Below are positions 42,975 to 52,290 of a stretch of DNA of 64,000 bases, in pieces. Below the pieces are notes generated by a model. It was not told where the DNA came from and searched no databases. It was given only the letters and a program-made list of their open reading frames with translations. Source of the stretch: Streptomyces mutabilis (GTDB taxonomy: Bacteria; Actinomycetota; Actinomycetes; Streptomycetales; Streptomycetaceae); NCBI RefSeq assembly GCF_014649815.1, contig NZ_BMTT01000003.1:1-64000 (forward strand). The letters are read 5' to 3'. The position numbers were made by a program, and so were the translations under genes. Position 1 is the stretch's first letter, and each line of letters starts with the position of its first letter.

Positions 42975-43423
42975 TCAGTCGAAGGTCTGGACGTAATCCC
43001 GAACCGGACCGAGTTCGGGGTGTTCGCGCAGTGCCACGCGGTCACCCGAGGAGGGTGAGCGTGTTGTCCCCGGCGGTGGTGAGGGGCGCGGGCAGACAGA
43101 GCGCGATCTGCGGTCCCACGTTCCAGTAGCGGCCGAGCAGGAAGCCGTTGATCCAGACGAAGCCCTTGCGGAAGCCGGGGAAGGCGAGGAAGGTGTCGGC
43201 CGTCCGTCGGCGGTGAAGCCGGCCGTGGCGAACCCCGCCCTGCCCGGTGTGCCGGGCAGGGCGGGCGGCGTCGCGGAGGGCTCCGGCGAGGCGGTGACCC
43301 GGTCCAGGTGGTCGGCGGTCCACTCGTCGTGTGCATCGAGCCGGCCAGGACGCGGTGCGGCCGTCCGCCGCGCAGCAGCTCGCCGTCCGGATGCGTCAGC
43401 GGGGCTGGCGCCGTGCGGTTCAT
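42975..43423 (-). pseudogene. GH35 beta-galactosidase collapsed by internal deletion
   Basis: From ATG 43423 the frame reads [20 protein letters not shown] and AGSMH, the N-terminus of GH35 beta-galactosidases. It then jumps directly to C-terminal sequence: [10 protein letters not shown] in one frame, [20 protein letters not shown] and [20 protein letters not shown] in a second, and VALREHPELGPVRDYVQTFD-stop in a third. Intact genes are about 1.7 kb; here about 0.45 kb remains. The catalytic barrel is gone and at least two frameshifts are present. Confidence 0.65.
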
Positions 43424-43703
43424 CCGGCGGCTCCCGCCGTTCGCGTACGCGTCTCGGGCACGGCCCCTCCTCGTGGGCGCGCGGGTCGGTGAGCGCACGG
43501 GTGGGACGGAACCGCGCACGTCCCTCACCGGCCAACGCAGGGGCGGGCTTTCCACTCCCCGCCGGTCGACGGCGGGGTGCTCAGGCCGACGCCATCCCGG
43601 CGCGGTGACCGGCCCCTCGTCGCGTGCGCGCGGCACCGCGGCTCGTCCCTCCGTACACGGGGCGCGCGCGATGAGTCCAGGGAGCGTGGAGAGTCTGCCT
43701 TGT

Positions 43704-44318
43704 ATGACTCGCATCATCGCTGACATCTCGATCTCGCTCGACGGCTTCGTCACCGGCCCCGATCCCGGCCCGGACAGTGGTCTGGGCACCGGGGGTGAGG
43801 CCCTGCACACCTGGGCGTTCTCCGACGACCCCGACGACCGGCGGCTGCTGCGGGAGGCGACGGCCCGTTCCGGGGCCGTCGTCCTCGGCCGACGGCTCTT
43901 CGACGTGGTCGACGGGCCGAACGGCTGGGACGACACGACCGGCTACGGGGCCGGTGAGGTCGGCAAGCCCGCGTTCGTCGTCGTGACGAGCTCGCCACCG
44001 GATTCCGTGCGCCTCGCCGACCTCGACTGGACGTTCGTCACCACCGGTCTACCGGACGCCGTCGCCGCCGCGCGCGAGCGGGCCGAGGCCGCATCGGCAC
44101 GCAGCGGCAAGGACCTCGACGTCATGCTCATGGGCGGCGGTGCCACGATCGGCTCGGCGCTCGACGCCGGACTGGTCGACACGCTGAGCCTGCACCTCGC
44201 CCCCGTGCTGCTGGGCTCCGGAACGCCCCTGTTCACCGGCGGGACGCGGCGCACGCTGGTGCGGCGCGGCGTGACTCCGACATCGACGGCCACGCATATG
44301 ACCTACGACGTCCTGTGA
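43704..44318 (+). CDS. RibD C-terminal/dihydrofolate reductase-like protein
   Basis: A 204-residue protein of the RibD C-terminal/DHFR-like family, NADPH-dependent reductases of mostly unknown substrate. It opens MTRIIADISISLDGFVTGPD, the conserved first strand and Gly loop, with GAVVLGRRLFDVVDGPNGWD, PAFVVVTSSPPDSVRL, DVMLMGGGATIGSALDAGLV and LSLHLAPVLLGSGTPLF. ATG 43704 has only a distant GGAGAG. It stands alone after the broken GH35 gene. It is unlikely to be a true riboflavin gene, since no other rib genes are near. Confidence 0.88.
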   Translation: MTRIIADISISLDGFVTGPDPGPDSGLGTGGEALHTWAFSDDPDDRRLLREATARSGAVVLGRRLFDVVDGPNGWDDTTGYGAGEVGKPAFVVVTSSPPDSVRLADLDWTFVTTGLPDAVAAARERAEAASARSGKDLDVMLMGGGATIGSALDAGLVDTLSLHLAPVLLGSGTPLFTGGTRRTLVRRGVTPTSTATHMTYDVL

Positions 44319-44364
44319 CACCCGAGCACCGAGGACGAGGCAGCGGCTCGTGCACGCCAGTGGT

Positions 44365-45411
44365 TCAGCCGAGGGCGCCGGTGCGGGCCTGCCGCCAGAG
44401 GTCGACGCTGTCGTCGGCCACCGCGTGCTTGTCGATCTCGGCGAGTTCGTCCTCGCCGAAGGAGAGGTTGTCCAGCGCGGCCACGTTCTGCTCCAGCTGA
44501 TCGGTGCGGGAGGCGCCGATGACCAGGGAGGTCACGCGGGCGTCGCGCAGCGCCCAGGCGAGCGCCATCTGGGCCAGGCTCTGCCCTCGGCGGGCGGCGA
44601 TGTCGTTCAGGGCGCGCAGTCGCCGGAGCGTGTCCTCGTCGAGCCAGTCCGCCGCGAAGGACTTGCCCTGCGTGGCTCGGGAACCCTCGGGGACCCCGTC
44701 GAGGTAGCGACCGGTGAGCAGGCCCTGGGCGAGCGCGGTGAACCCGATGACGCCGAAGCCCTCGTCGGCCGCGGCGTCGAGCAGACCCTCGGTCTCGATC
44801 CAGCGGTTGAGCATGTTGTACGACGGCTGGTGGATCAGCAGCGGGGTGCCCAGGTCGCGCAGGATCGCCGCGGCCTGCCGGGAGCGCTCGGCGTCGTAGG
44901 ACGAGATGCCGACGTAGAGGGCCTTGCCCTGGCGCACCGCGGTGTCCAGCGCCGTCATGGTCTCCTCCAGTGGCGTGGAGGCGTCCAAGCGGTGGGAGTA
45001 GAAGATGTCGACGTACTCCAGGCCCGTGCGCTTGAGGGACTGGTCGAGGGAGGCGAGGAGGTACTTGCGGGAGCCGCCGCCCTGCCCGTAGGGGCCCGGC
45101 CACATGTCCCACCCGGCCTTGGTGGAGATCACCAGTTCGTCCCGGTACGGTGCCAGGTCCTGGCGGAGGATCCGGCCGAAGTTGATCTCCGCGGCGCCGT
45201 AGGGCGGGCCGTAGTTGTTGGCCAGGTCGTGGTGGGTGATGCCGAGGTCGAAGGCGCGCAGGGCGATCTCCCGCTGCGTTTCGAACGGCTTGTCGTCGCC
45301 GAAGTTGTGCCAGTAGCCGAGCGACAGCACGGGCAGGTCGAGACCCGAGCGTCCGGTGCGCCGGTACTGCATGGTGCCGTCGTAGCGGCCGGGGTCGGCG
45401 ACATGGTTCAT
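44365..45411 (-). CDS. Aldo/keto reductase, YghZ/Kv-beta-like
   Basis: A 348-residue NADPH-dependent aldo/keto reductase of the YghZ (L-glyceraldehyde 3-phosphate reductase)/Kv-beta-like subgroup. It opens MQYRRTGRSGLDLPVLSLG after a short extension. The tetrad lies in ITHHDLANNYGPPYGAAE (Asp, Tyr), LVISTKAGWDMWPGPYG (Lys) and VDIFYSHRLDASTPLEE (His). QGLLTGRYLDGVPEGSR and TSLVIGASRTDQLEQNV complete the signature. GGAGA precedes ATG 45411 at 7 nt. In other bacteria this subgroup detoxifies methylglyoxal and related aldehydes. The SDR at 45637 is divergent to it. Confidence 0.9.
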   Translation of the reverse strand: MNHVADPGRYDGTMQYRRTGRSGLDLPVLSLGYWHNFGDDKPFETQREIALRAFDLGITHHDLANNYGPPYGAAEINFGRILRQDLAPYRDELVISTKAGWDMWPGPYGQGGGSRKYLLASLDQSLKRTGLEYVDIFYSHRLDASTPLEETMTALDTAVRQGKALYVGISSYDAERSRQAAAILRDLGTPLLIHQPSYNMLNRWIETEGLLDAAADEGFGVIGFTALAQGLLTGRYLDGVPEGSRATQGKSFAADWLDEDTLRRLRALNDIAARRGQSLAQMALAWALRDARVTSLVIGASRTDQLEQNVAALDNLSFGEDELAEIDKHAVADDSVDLWRQARTGALG

Positions 45412-45636
45412 GAGGTTTCTCCGTGGTGCGAAGGATGGTGACCGGTCCGTGACGACGGACGTCGCGTCATCATCGCGCGCGGTTCGTGCGGCAGTCCAAC
45501 AAGAACGACTCATGGCATTGAGCACTGCCGCTTCTCGACGCCGGCGCCGACCGCGTCCCGCATTGCCACCTTTCGGCCGGCCCGCCCGGGGAACACGGTC
45601 GCGGACTTCCCCGTACGACGACACCAGGAGGCCGAC

Positions 45637-46527
45637 GTGACGGACGACCAGCGCGACCAGCAGGACCCGACGGACCAGTACCCCCGCCCCGACTTCGCCG
45701 CCCAGAACCAGCCGCACCCGGGCTGGAGCGGGCAGATGGACCCGCCGCCCGACCACGGTGAGGATTCGTACCGCGGGTCGGGCCGGTTGAGGGGCCGCAG
45801 GACCGTCATCACGGGTGGTGACTCCGGCATCGGCCGCGCGGTGGCCCTGGCCTTCGCCCGGGAGGGCGCCGACGTGCTGTTCACGTACCTCGCACAGGAG
45901 GAGGGCGAGGCACGGGAGACGTCACGGCTCGTGGAGGAGGCCGGGCAGAAGGCCGTGGCCGTGTCCTGCGACATCCGTGCGGAGGACGAGTGCCGGGCGC
46001 TGATCGACCGGGCGGTGTCGGAGTTCGGCGGCATCGACGTCCTGGTGAACAACGCGGCGTACCAGATGGCGCAGCCCGACGGCATCGAGGCGATACCGAC
46101 GGAGCAGTTCGACCGGGTGATGCGGACCAACCTCTACGGCATGTTCTGGCTGACCAAGTTCGCGCTGCCGCACATTCCCGCGGGTGGCAGTGTCATCAAC
46201 ACCACCTCGGTCCAGGCGTACAAACCCAGCCCGCACCTGCTGGACTACGCGATGACCAAGGGGGCGATCGTGACCTTCACCCAGGGTCTGGCCCAGACGG
46301 TCGCCGAGCGCGGCATCCGGGTGAACGCGGTGGCGCCGGGCCCGGTGTGGACTCCGCTGATACCGGCGACGCTGCCGGACACGGTCGAGTTCGGCAAGCA
46401 GAGTCCGCTGGGCCGTCCCGCCCAACCGGCGGAGCTGGCACCGGCGTACGTCTACCTCGCCTCGCAGGAGGCCGGATACGTCACCGCGGAGATCCTCAAC
46501 GCGACGGGAGGGACTCCGCTGCCCTGA
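45637..46527 (+). CDS. SDR oxidoreductase, YghA/GsiB-cluster-like
   Basis: A 296-residue classical short-chain dehydrogenase with the roughly 45-residue polar N-terminal extension (DQYPRPDFAAQNQPHPGWSG) typical of the YghA/YhxC stress-associated subgroup. Motifs: TVITGGDSGIGRAVALAFAR (NADP binding), VLVNNAAYQM, catalytic LLDYAMTKGAIVTFTQGL and VAPGPVWTPLIPA. GTG 45637 is preceded by AGGAGG at 6 nt, a very strong site. It is divergent from the YghZ-like reductase, and in other genomes this subgroup is induced by general stress. Substrate unknown. Confidence 0.92.
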   Translation: MTDDQRDQQDPTDQYPRPDFAAQNQPHPGWSGQMDPPPDHGEDSYRGSGRLRGRRTVITGGDSGIGRAVALAFAREGADVLFTYLAQEEGEARETSRLVEEAGQKAVAVSCDIRAEDECRALIDRAVSEFGGIDVLVNNAAYQMAQPDGIEAIPTEQFDRVMRTNLYGMFWLTKFALPHIPAGGSVINTTSVQAYKPSPHLLDYAMTKGAIVTFTQGLAQTVAERGIRVNAVAPGPVWTPLIPATLPDTVEFGKQSPLGRPAQPAELAPAYVYLASQEAGYVTAEILNATGGTPLP

Positions 46528-46540
46528 GCCCCGGACGCGG

Positions 46541-46570
46541 TCCCGCTCCCGCTCCCGCTCCCGCTCCCGC
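46541..46570. repeat. Tandem hexamer TCCCGC x5
   Basis: Five perfect tandem copies of TCCCGC lie in the gap between two convergent genes, just after the SDR stop. Such short arrays in GC-rich DNA are prone to slippage and could vary between strains. Confidence 0.85.
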
Positions 46571-46614
46571 CGATCGCGCCGGCCGGCAAGTCCGGTGAGT
46601 CGCCGTGCCGCTTC

Positions 46615-47277
46615 TCAGGTGCCGCGCGTCGAGGTGCGTCGGGCGTCCAGAACCCGGATCACCTCGTCGTCGCCGACTTGGTCGAAGTCGTCGTACCAGA
46701 GGCCGACCGCCCCGAAGTCCGGCGGCTGCCGGAGGCAGACGACCTCGTCGGCTTCCGCACGCATCTCGACGGCGGTCTCGGGAGCGCTGACGGGCACGGC
46801 CAGGATCAGCCGGTCCGGTCGCAGCGGGCGCAGGTGTCGCAGGGCGGCGCGTGCGGTGGCACCGGTGGCCAGGCCGTCGTCGACGACGATCACGGCGCGG
46901 CCCTGGACGTCGGGCGCGGAGCGGTCGCCCCGGTAGAGCAGGGTGCGACGGTTCAGTTCGTCGCGTTCACGGGCCACGTCGGGAGCGAGCCGGTCCTCGG
47001 TCAGACCGAGCATCCGAAGGGCACGCTGGTCGAACAGCGGCGGGTCGTCGCCCACGATGGCGCCGATGCCCGTCTCCGGCCGGCCGGGAAGACCGATCTT
47101 CCGCGCCACCAGCACGTCCAGCGGTGCGTCGAGCGCGTGGGCGACCTCGGCGGCCACCGGTACGCCCCCGCGGGGCAGCGCGAGAACGACGGGCCGGACG
47201 AGTTCGCGGTCGGAGGCCCACTCCCTGAGTCGGAGAGCGAGTTGCCGGCCGGCTTCCCTGCGATTCTGGAATCCCAT
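46615..47277 (-). CDS. Phosphoribosyltransferase-domain protein
   Basis: A 220-residue type I phosphoribosyltransferase-fold protein. The PRPP-binding loop is VIVVDDGLATGATARAAL, and other family segments are VVLALPRGGVPVAAEVAHAL, LVARKIGLPGRPETGIGAI and LILAVPVSAPETAVEM. Such proteins lie next to, or are fused with, dienelactone-hydrolase-like domains in actinobacteria, often in dormancy or stress regulons; here the hydrolase gene is 75 bp upstream on the same strand. Start ATG 47277 is taken because MGFQNRREAGRQLA is conserved. Its nucleobase substrate, if any, is unknown. Confidence 0.88.
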   Translation of the reverse strand: MGFQNRREAGRQLALRLREWASDRELVRPVVLALPRGGVPVAAEVAHALDAPLDVLVARKIGLPGRPETGIGAIVGDDPPLFDQRALRMLGLTEDRLAPDVARERDELNRRTLLYRGDRSAPDVQGRAVIVVDDGLATGATARAALRHLRPLRPDRLILAVPVSAPETAVEMRAEADEVVCLRQPPDFGAVGLWYDDFDQVGDDEVIRVLDARRTSTRGT

Positions 47278-47352
47278 GACCTGTCCGCCTGTCTCCTTCT
47301 GGGAATGGAAGGCTGTGGCCGTCGGGCTCACACCTCCGGTTCACCGGTGGCC

Positions 47353-48024
47353 TCAGCCGGAGCGCTCATCGGCCGCTCCCCCGGTCAGGTGCTCACGGAA
47401 CCAGTCGGCGGCGGCCTCGGTGACCTGCTCCAGGGCGCCCGGTTCCGGGAAGAGGTGCGTGGCGCCCGGTACGACATGAGTTCGATGGGGCGCCGACAGC
47501 TTCCCTGCCGCCTCACGGTTGAGCGCGAGAACCGTCGTGTCGTCGCCGCCGACGACGAGCAGCACCGGGGCGGTGACCAAGGGCAGCGCGTCGCCGGCCA
47601 GATCCGGCCTGCCTCCCCTCGACACCACCGCGGAAACCCGTCGAGGTCGCTCCACGGCCGCCATGAGGGCGGCGGCCGCTCCCGTGCTGGCGCCGAACAG
47701 GCCCACCGCCAGGCCCGCCGTGTCCGGGCGCCGCTCCAGCCAGTCGACGGCGTCCGCCAGGCGACGGGCCAGCAGGGCGACGTCGAAGCGGTGCTCGCCC
47801 GTGGCGGTGTCCTCACGCTCCTCGTCCTCGGTCAGCAGGTCCAGCAGGAGGGTGCCCAGCCCGGCCCGGTGCAGCCCGGCGGCGACCGCCCGGTTGCGGG
47901 GGCTGAGACGCGAGCTGCCGCTGCCGTGCGCGAACAGGACCGTGCCCCGCGGCTCGGCGGGGACCACGAGGTCGCCGGTCAGGGTGACGTCTCCCGAGGG
48001 CATCCTCGCGGTTTCGGAGACCAT
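47353..48024 (-). CDS. Alpha/beta hydrolase, dienelactone hydrolase-like
   Basis: A 223-residue alpha/beta hydrolase. It has the oxyanion-loop segment TVLFAHGSGSSRLSPRNRAV, a nucleophile elbow modified to LFGASTGAAAALMAA (Gly-x-Ser), Asp in LLVVGGDDTTVLAL and His in VVPGATHLFPEPGALEQV. It probably hydrolyses an ester or lactone. It lies 75 bp upstream of the phosphoribosyltransferase gene on the same strand; in several actinobacteria the two are one polypeptide, so joint action is likely. ATG 48024 opens MVSETARMPSGDVTLTGDL. Confidence 0.88.
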   Translation of the reverse strand: MVSETARMPSGDVTLTGDLVVPAEPRGTVLFAHGSGSSRLSPRNRAVAAGLHRAGLGTLLLDLLTEDEEREDTATGEHRFDVALLARRLADAVDWLERRPDTAGLAVGLFGASTGAAAALMAAVERPRRVSAVVSRGGRPDLAGDALPLVTAPVLLVVGGDDTTVLALNREAAGKLSAPHRTHVVPGATHLFPEPGALEQVTEAAADWFREHLTGGAADERSG

Positions 48025-48554
48025 GTGCGCTCACATCCCGGGACTTGACGCTCCGGACGGGTACCCGGGCGGACAAACCCACACACCCCGCCGGGCACGC
48101 CGCGGGCCGGACCGCCGGCTCCGCCCTCGGCTCCTGCCGTGACGGCCTGGTGACCGCGACGAAGGTGGGGCCGTCACCCGTGGACCGAACGGCGTGCCGA
48201 GCGGGCGGGCGACGGCCGATCGCGGTGAACGGGTTGCCGTCGCCTTCTGGTCAGCGGCTTGCTCGGTCCGGTCGCCCAGCCGTGCCCCCCGCGCTGGATG
48301 AGCGCAGGTGGAGGACGACGGCCGCCGTACCGAGGGACGGCACGTCGACGGGGACGGCACGGTGCGGCTCCGGAGGCACGTCGCGCCCGGCGCGAGCGGA
48401 ACGAAACCCGCCGGCACCGGCGAAGCAGCCTTGCCGGGCCGGGCGAGCCGGTTGCCCGGCACGACCCGCACGCATCAGTCTCGTCGGTGGACGCGAGGCA
48501 GGCGCATCACCTCGCGCAGGAAGACGGACAGGCGAGAGACCGAGGAGAGCAACT
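48025..48554. other. Intergenic stretch, possibly with a decayed gene
   Basis: This 530-bp stretch separates divergent genes. On the minus strand around 48290-48450 two frames carry protein-like pieces in order, PVPAGFVPLAPGATC then PEPHRAVPVDVPSLGTAAVV, as if one beta-sandwich C-terminus were frameshifted. No start, ribosome binding site or confident family was found. Confidence 0.3.
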
Positions 48555-49667
48555 GTGGTGACGCGCCGAACAGTGATCACGGCAGCCGGGGCAGGAGCGT
48601 TGACGTCCGGGCTGCCCACAACAGCCTCCGCCCTACCCGGCACCGCCGGCACGGACGTGTTGGTGGTGGTGGAGAAGAGCGGTCACGCGGTGGGGTTCTA
48701 CGACGCCGGATCGGGCCGACGGATGCAGACCGTCCCGCTGCCCGACCACCCCCACGAGATGGTCGTCGACTCCCGCAAGCGGTTCGCGTACGTCGGGCAC
48801 TACGGCGTGCGCATGTCCTCGACCGTCGGTGAGGGCGGGGCCTCGGTCTTCGTCATCGACCTCGCCGCACGAAGCCTGGCCCGCACCATCGACACCCGGC
48901 CGTTCAACCGCATCCACGGAATGGGTATCGACGAGCGGGACAGGCTCTACGCCCTGAGCGAGGAAAAGGCCGTGCTGCTCGGCTTCGACACGCCCGCCAC
49001 AGATGAGGCGCCGACCAGGGCGGTTCCGGCACACGGCATCAAGACGCACCTGTTCACCCTCAGCCGGAACGGTGAACGGGCATATGTAACGGGGCTGTTG
49101 TCACACACGGTCAGCCTCGTGCGCCCCCACGACGCCTCCGCCCCTCCCCTCGTGGTGACTCCCGGTCAGCTGCCCGAGAGCAGTTGTCTGAGTCCGGACG
49201 AGAAGATCCTCTTCGTCGGAGTCCGCAAGAGTTCCTCCCTGGTCGCCATCGACGCGCGGACCATGAAGGTGGTGCGGACCCGGAAGGTGGGCGGGGACCC
49301 GCTGCGGGTGTACACCGTCGACGACGACCGGTTGCTGGTGGCGGACATCGTCTCCAGCACCCTCACCCTCTACAGCACGGCACTGCGCCGGATCCGCAGC
49401 CTGCACCTGAAAGGCGTCCCGGCCGCCGTCTCCTTCCATCCCGACCGGCCCACGGCCTACGTGTCGCAGCTGGGCACCAACGAGGTCGCCGTGATCGACA
49501 TGGACCGGTTCACCGTCGTCGGCGGCTTCGGTACCGGTCTGGAACCGGACTGCTCGGTTCTCCTTCCGGCGGGCGTGCAGACAGGGCGCCGTCGACCGAG
49601 CGCCAGCGCGGGAGACGTCTACACGTCGTCCGGCACTTCGCGGCCCGGCGGGGCGCGGACCGGTTGA
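48555..49667 (+). CDS. Exported YncE-like beta-propeller protein
   Basis: A 370-residue protein with a Tat-like signal (VTRRTVITAAGAGALTSGLP) and a seven-bladed YVTN/YncE-type propeller: VLVVVEKSGHAVGFYDAGSG, EMVVDSRKRFAYVGHYGV, IHGMGIDERDRLYALSEEK, YVTGLLSHTVSLVRPHDA, SCLSPDEKILFVGVRKSSSL and YVSQLGTNEVAVIDMDRFTV. Proteins of this type are periplasmic or secreted and bind DNA or small ligands; no enzymatic residues are evident. GAGGAG lies about 8 nt before GTG 48555. The C-terminal 30 residues are low-complexity. It is monocistronic. Confidence 0.87.
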   Translation: MVTRRTVITAAGAGALTSGLPTTASALPGTAGTDVLVVVEKSGHAVGFYDAGSGRRMQTVPLPDHPHEMVVDSRKRFAYVGHYGVRMSSTVGEGGASVFVIDLAARSLARTIDTRPFNRIHGMGIDERDRLYALSEEKAVLLGFDTPATDEAPTRAVPAHGIKTHLFTLSRNGERAYVTGLLSHTVSLVRPHDASAPPLVVTPGQLPESSCLSPDEKILFVGVRKSSSLVAIDARTMKVVRTRKVGGDPLRVYTVDDDRLLVADIVSSTLTLYSTALRRIRSLHLKGVPAAVSFHPDRPTAYVSQLGTNEVAVIDMDRFTVVGGFGTGLEPDCSVLLPAGVQTGRRRPSASAGDVYTSSGTSRPGGARTG

Positions 49668-49789
49668 CGCAGGTTCCGCGCCCCGCCGCCGTCCCGACGA
49701 CCGGCACGGAGGGGTGCTCCGTGCAGCGACGCGGGTACTCGCTCGCGGGCGCCACGTCGTGGCCCCGGCGCGAAGGAGGTGACGAGGCC

Positions 49790-50592
49790 GTGAGCACGGG
49801 AATGGGTACGGCCCGCACGGCCCTGGTGACGGGTGCTTCCTCGGGCATCGGCGCGGCGTACGCGCGACGGCTGGCGAAGCGGGGATGGAACATCGTGCTC
49901 GTTGCCAGGAGAGCGGACCGCCTCGACGACCTCGCCCACCACCTGCGCGCGGAGGGGGCCACGACGGTGGAGACGCTCGTGGCGGACCTGTCGGACTCCG
50001 AAGATCTTGCCCGGGTCGCCGAACGTGCAGCGGGAGAGGACATCGGTTTTCTGCTCAACAACGCGGGGATCAACGGCTACGGACCGTTCGCCGAACTCGA
50101 CCCGCGCCTGCTGCGCAAGGTGCTCGACGTCAACGTGCTGGCCGTCACGGTGCTGGCGCGCGCGGCGGCGCCGGCCATGCTTTCCCGCGGCCACGGCACT
50201 CTCTCAACGTGGCCTCACAGCTGGCGTTCGCCGGCGCTCTGCCACCGGGTCCGCTGCCCGAGCGCGCGGTGTACGGCGGCAGCAAGGGGTTCGTCGTGAC
50301 CTTCACCCGTACCCTCGCCGCCGAGCTGGCCGGCACTCCCCTGCGCATCCAGGTCCTGTGCCCGGGCCTGACGGCCACCGAATTCCACCGCTCACGCGGC
50401 CAGGAACCCGTCCCGGGTCGGGAGCCGACGGTGCACGAGGAGGGCGGGGCTCCGGTCGGCGAGGTGATCGACGCTTCGCTGGCCGCACTCGAGGCCGGGG
50501 AGGTCGTCTGCGTGCCCGGTCTCGACGACGACGGCCCGGTGACCGCCCTCGAACAGGCCGAACTCGCCCTGCGCGCCGCAGCCCGCCGCTGA
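49790..50592 (+). pseudogene. SDR oxidoreductase interrupted by one frameshift
   Basis: The gene has a perfect ribosome binding site (AAGGAGGTGA) before GTG 49790 and reads ALVTGASSGIGAAYARRLAK, IVLVARRADRLDDLAHHL, GFLLNNAGINGYGPF and APAMLSRGHGTL to about 50203. The next family block, NVASQLAFAGALPPGPLPER, and the catalytic AVYGGSKGFVVTFTRTLAAE through the end at 50592 are in another frame. A single missing base near 50204 accounts for it. Both halves are otherwise intact, so this is a recent mutation or a sequencing error. If corrected it encodes a classical SDR of about 267 residues. Confidence 0.8.
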
Positions 50593-51396
50593 CGAGGACT
50601 CCAGCCGTCCCCTTGCGGAGTCCCTTGCCCGAAGGAAGTACGGCCGTGCGCCGCGCACGGGCGTGCGAAGGCTGGGATGCTGGAGACAGCGCTGCCCGTG
50701 ACGAGCCTCCGGACAGGGTGGTGAGCGCCGTGGCCGACAACTACCCATACACCCCGGATCCGGCCGTCCCGTCCACCAGTCCTTCTGAGGCCCCCTTCCT
50801 GCGCGCGCGGCTCGCGCTTCCCTGCCGCGACGACGAGCGGGGCGTGCCTCGACTGCGGCGGGCGCGTGAGCGGCTGGGCGAGGACGACGGCTCTGCCGGT
50901 CCCGCCACGGCCCGGCTGAGCTGCACGCTGCCGGGAACGCTCGCCGCCCGGCTCCCCGCAGGTCCAAAGGGGCCCAGCAGACCGCCACGGCCGCCGGGAA
51001 GCTCTGGCAAGGCCGCCCCGAGCACCTGGTTCCCGCGGCCGTGGCGTCACCCTGGGCCGACAGCCAGGCGGTCGTCGCCCTCTCCGCCGCCCGCCTGGCC
51101 GCTGGACAGGCCGCCGACGCCGCTCGGCTGGTGGTCAGCGTCCCGGGCGGGCGGCCGGTGCGCGCCGCGGGCCGCGGCGAACCAGCTCGCCGTCGCAGGA
51201 CCCCAGGGCGCGCTTCACCGGCATCGCGATCGCCGGTCCGGTGATCATCGCGCACTTTCTCCCGCTGCCCTGCTCCCCGGTCCGGTCCATCGTCGTGATC
51301 GCTGTCTCGGGCTTGATCATCTGGGCCCGTCCGGCGTGCAGCGCGGCCCCGATCTGCAGTGACCGACAAGCCGTACGGATGAAGGAAGAGCACGTC
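50593..51396. other. 804-bp stretch without a supported gene
   Basis: Several frames are open over long distances, but none has a start with ribosome binding site and a known family. The segment at about 50965-51150 reads GKLWQGRPEHLVPAAVASPW then ADSQAVVALSAARLAAGQAA in one plus-strand frame and looks like coding debris. Around 51240-51340 a hydrophobic SIVVIAVSGLIIWA appears in the methyltransferase frame. It is probably decayed DNA with the methyltransferase promoter at its right end. Confidence 0.4.
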
Positions 51397-52290
51397 ATGA
51401 CGGGAACAGCGGACACCCGCGAGGCAGACCTCGCGCTCAAGGCCAAGCTCCGGACGATGTGGGCGCTCGGCGACTACCCGGCACTCGCGACGCGTGTCGT
51501 GGCGGGCCTCGGCCCCGTCCTGGTGGACGCGTGCGCCGTGAAGGAGGGGGACCGGGTGCTGGACGTCGCCGCCGGATCCGGGAACGCCTCGATCCCGGCC
51601 GCGCTGGCCGGCGGCGATGTGGTCGCCTCGGACCTCACTCCCGAACTGCTGGCCGTGGGGCGCAGGGAGGCGGAGGCGCGCGGAGCGGTACTGAGTTGGC
51701 AGGAGGCCGATGCCGAGGCGCTGCCGTTCGAGGACGCCGCCTTCGACACTGTGATGTCCTGCATCGGCGTCATGTTCGCCCCGCACCATCAGACCGCCGC
51801 AGACGAACTGGTACGGGTCTGCCGGGCCGGTGGCACGGTCGGGCTGCTGAGTTGGACTCCCGAAGGGTTCATCGGTCGCATGTTCGCCACCCTCAAGCCG
51901 TATGCGCCACCCCCTCCCCCGGGATCGCAACCGCCGCCGCTGTGGGGGAAGGAGGAGCACGTACGGGCGCTGCTCGGCGACCGGGTCACCGACGTCGTCT
52001 CACGCCGACGGTCGATTCGCGTGGACGCGTTCAGCGATCCGGCGGAATTCCGTGACTTCTTCAAGGCCGCTTACGGACCGATCATCGCCGTCTACCGGAA
52101 CATCGGCGACGACACCGAGCGCGCCGCCGCCCTGGACACGGCCCTCACCGACCTGGCGCGCGGCGCGCTGCGGGACGGGGCCCTCGACTGGGAGTACCTG
52201 CTGCTCACCGCCCGCCGGAGGGACCAGGCCGCATCCGACCGACCGCGGCAGGAAGCGGCCGAGGACCGGTCGCCTCGCGTGCTTCGGTGA
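51397..52290 (+). CDS. Class I SAM-dependent methyltransferase
   Basis: A 297-residue cytosolic methyltransferase of the UbiE/Methyltransf_11 type. It has the SAM-binding motif I in VLDVAAGSGNASIPAALAGG, the acidic residue in VVASDLTPELLAVGRREAE, motif II WQEADAEALPFEDAAFDTVM and the post-motif CRAGGTVGLLSWTPEGFIG. The C-terminal half (FSDPAEFRDFFKAAYGPIIA) forms the substrate cap. AAGGAAGAG precedes ATG 51397. Its 3' end overlaps the convergent orphan gene by 86 bp. Substrate unknown. Confidence 0.9.
   Translation: MTGTADTREADLALKAKLRTMWALGDYPALATRVVAGLGPVLVDACAVKEGDRVLDVAAGSGNASIPAALAGGDVVASDLTPELLAVGRREAEARGAVLSWQEADAEALPFEDAAFDTVMSCIGVMFAPHHQTAADELVRVCRAGGTVGLLSWTPEGFIGRMFATLKPYAPPPPPGSQPPPLWGKEEHVRALLGDRVTDVVSRRRSIRVDAFSDPAEFRDFFKAAYGPIIAVYRNIGDDTERAAALDTALTDLARGALRDGALDWEYLLLTARRRDQAASDRPRQEAAEDRSPRVLR

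Noticed and set aside
46541-46570. Tandem TCCCGC hexamers considered as a CRISPR-like or regulatory array
   Set aside because: Unit is 6 bp without spacers; simple sequence repeat between convergent genes.
48290-48450. Possible frameshifted glycosidase C-terminus on the minus strand
   Set aside because: Two protein-like pieces in adjacent frames, but too short and without a firm family signature.
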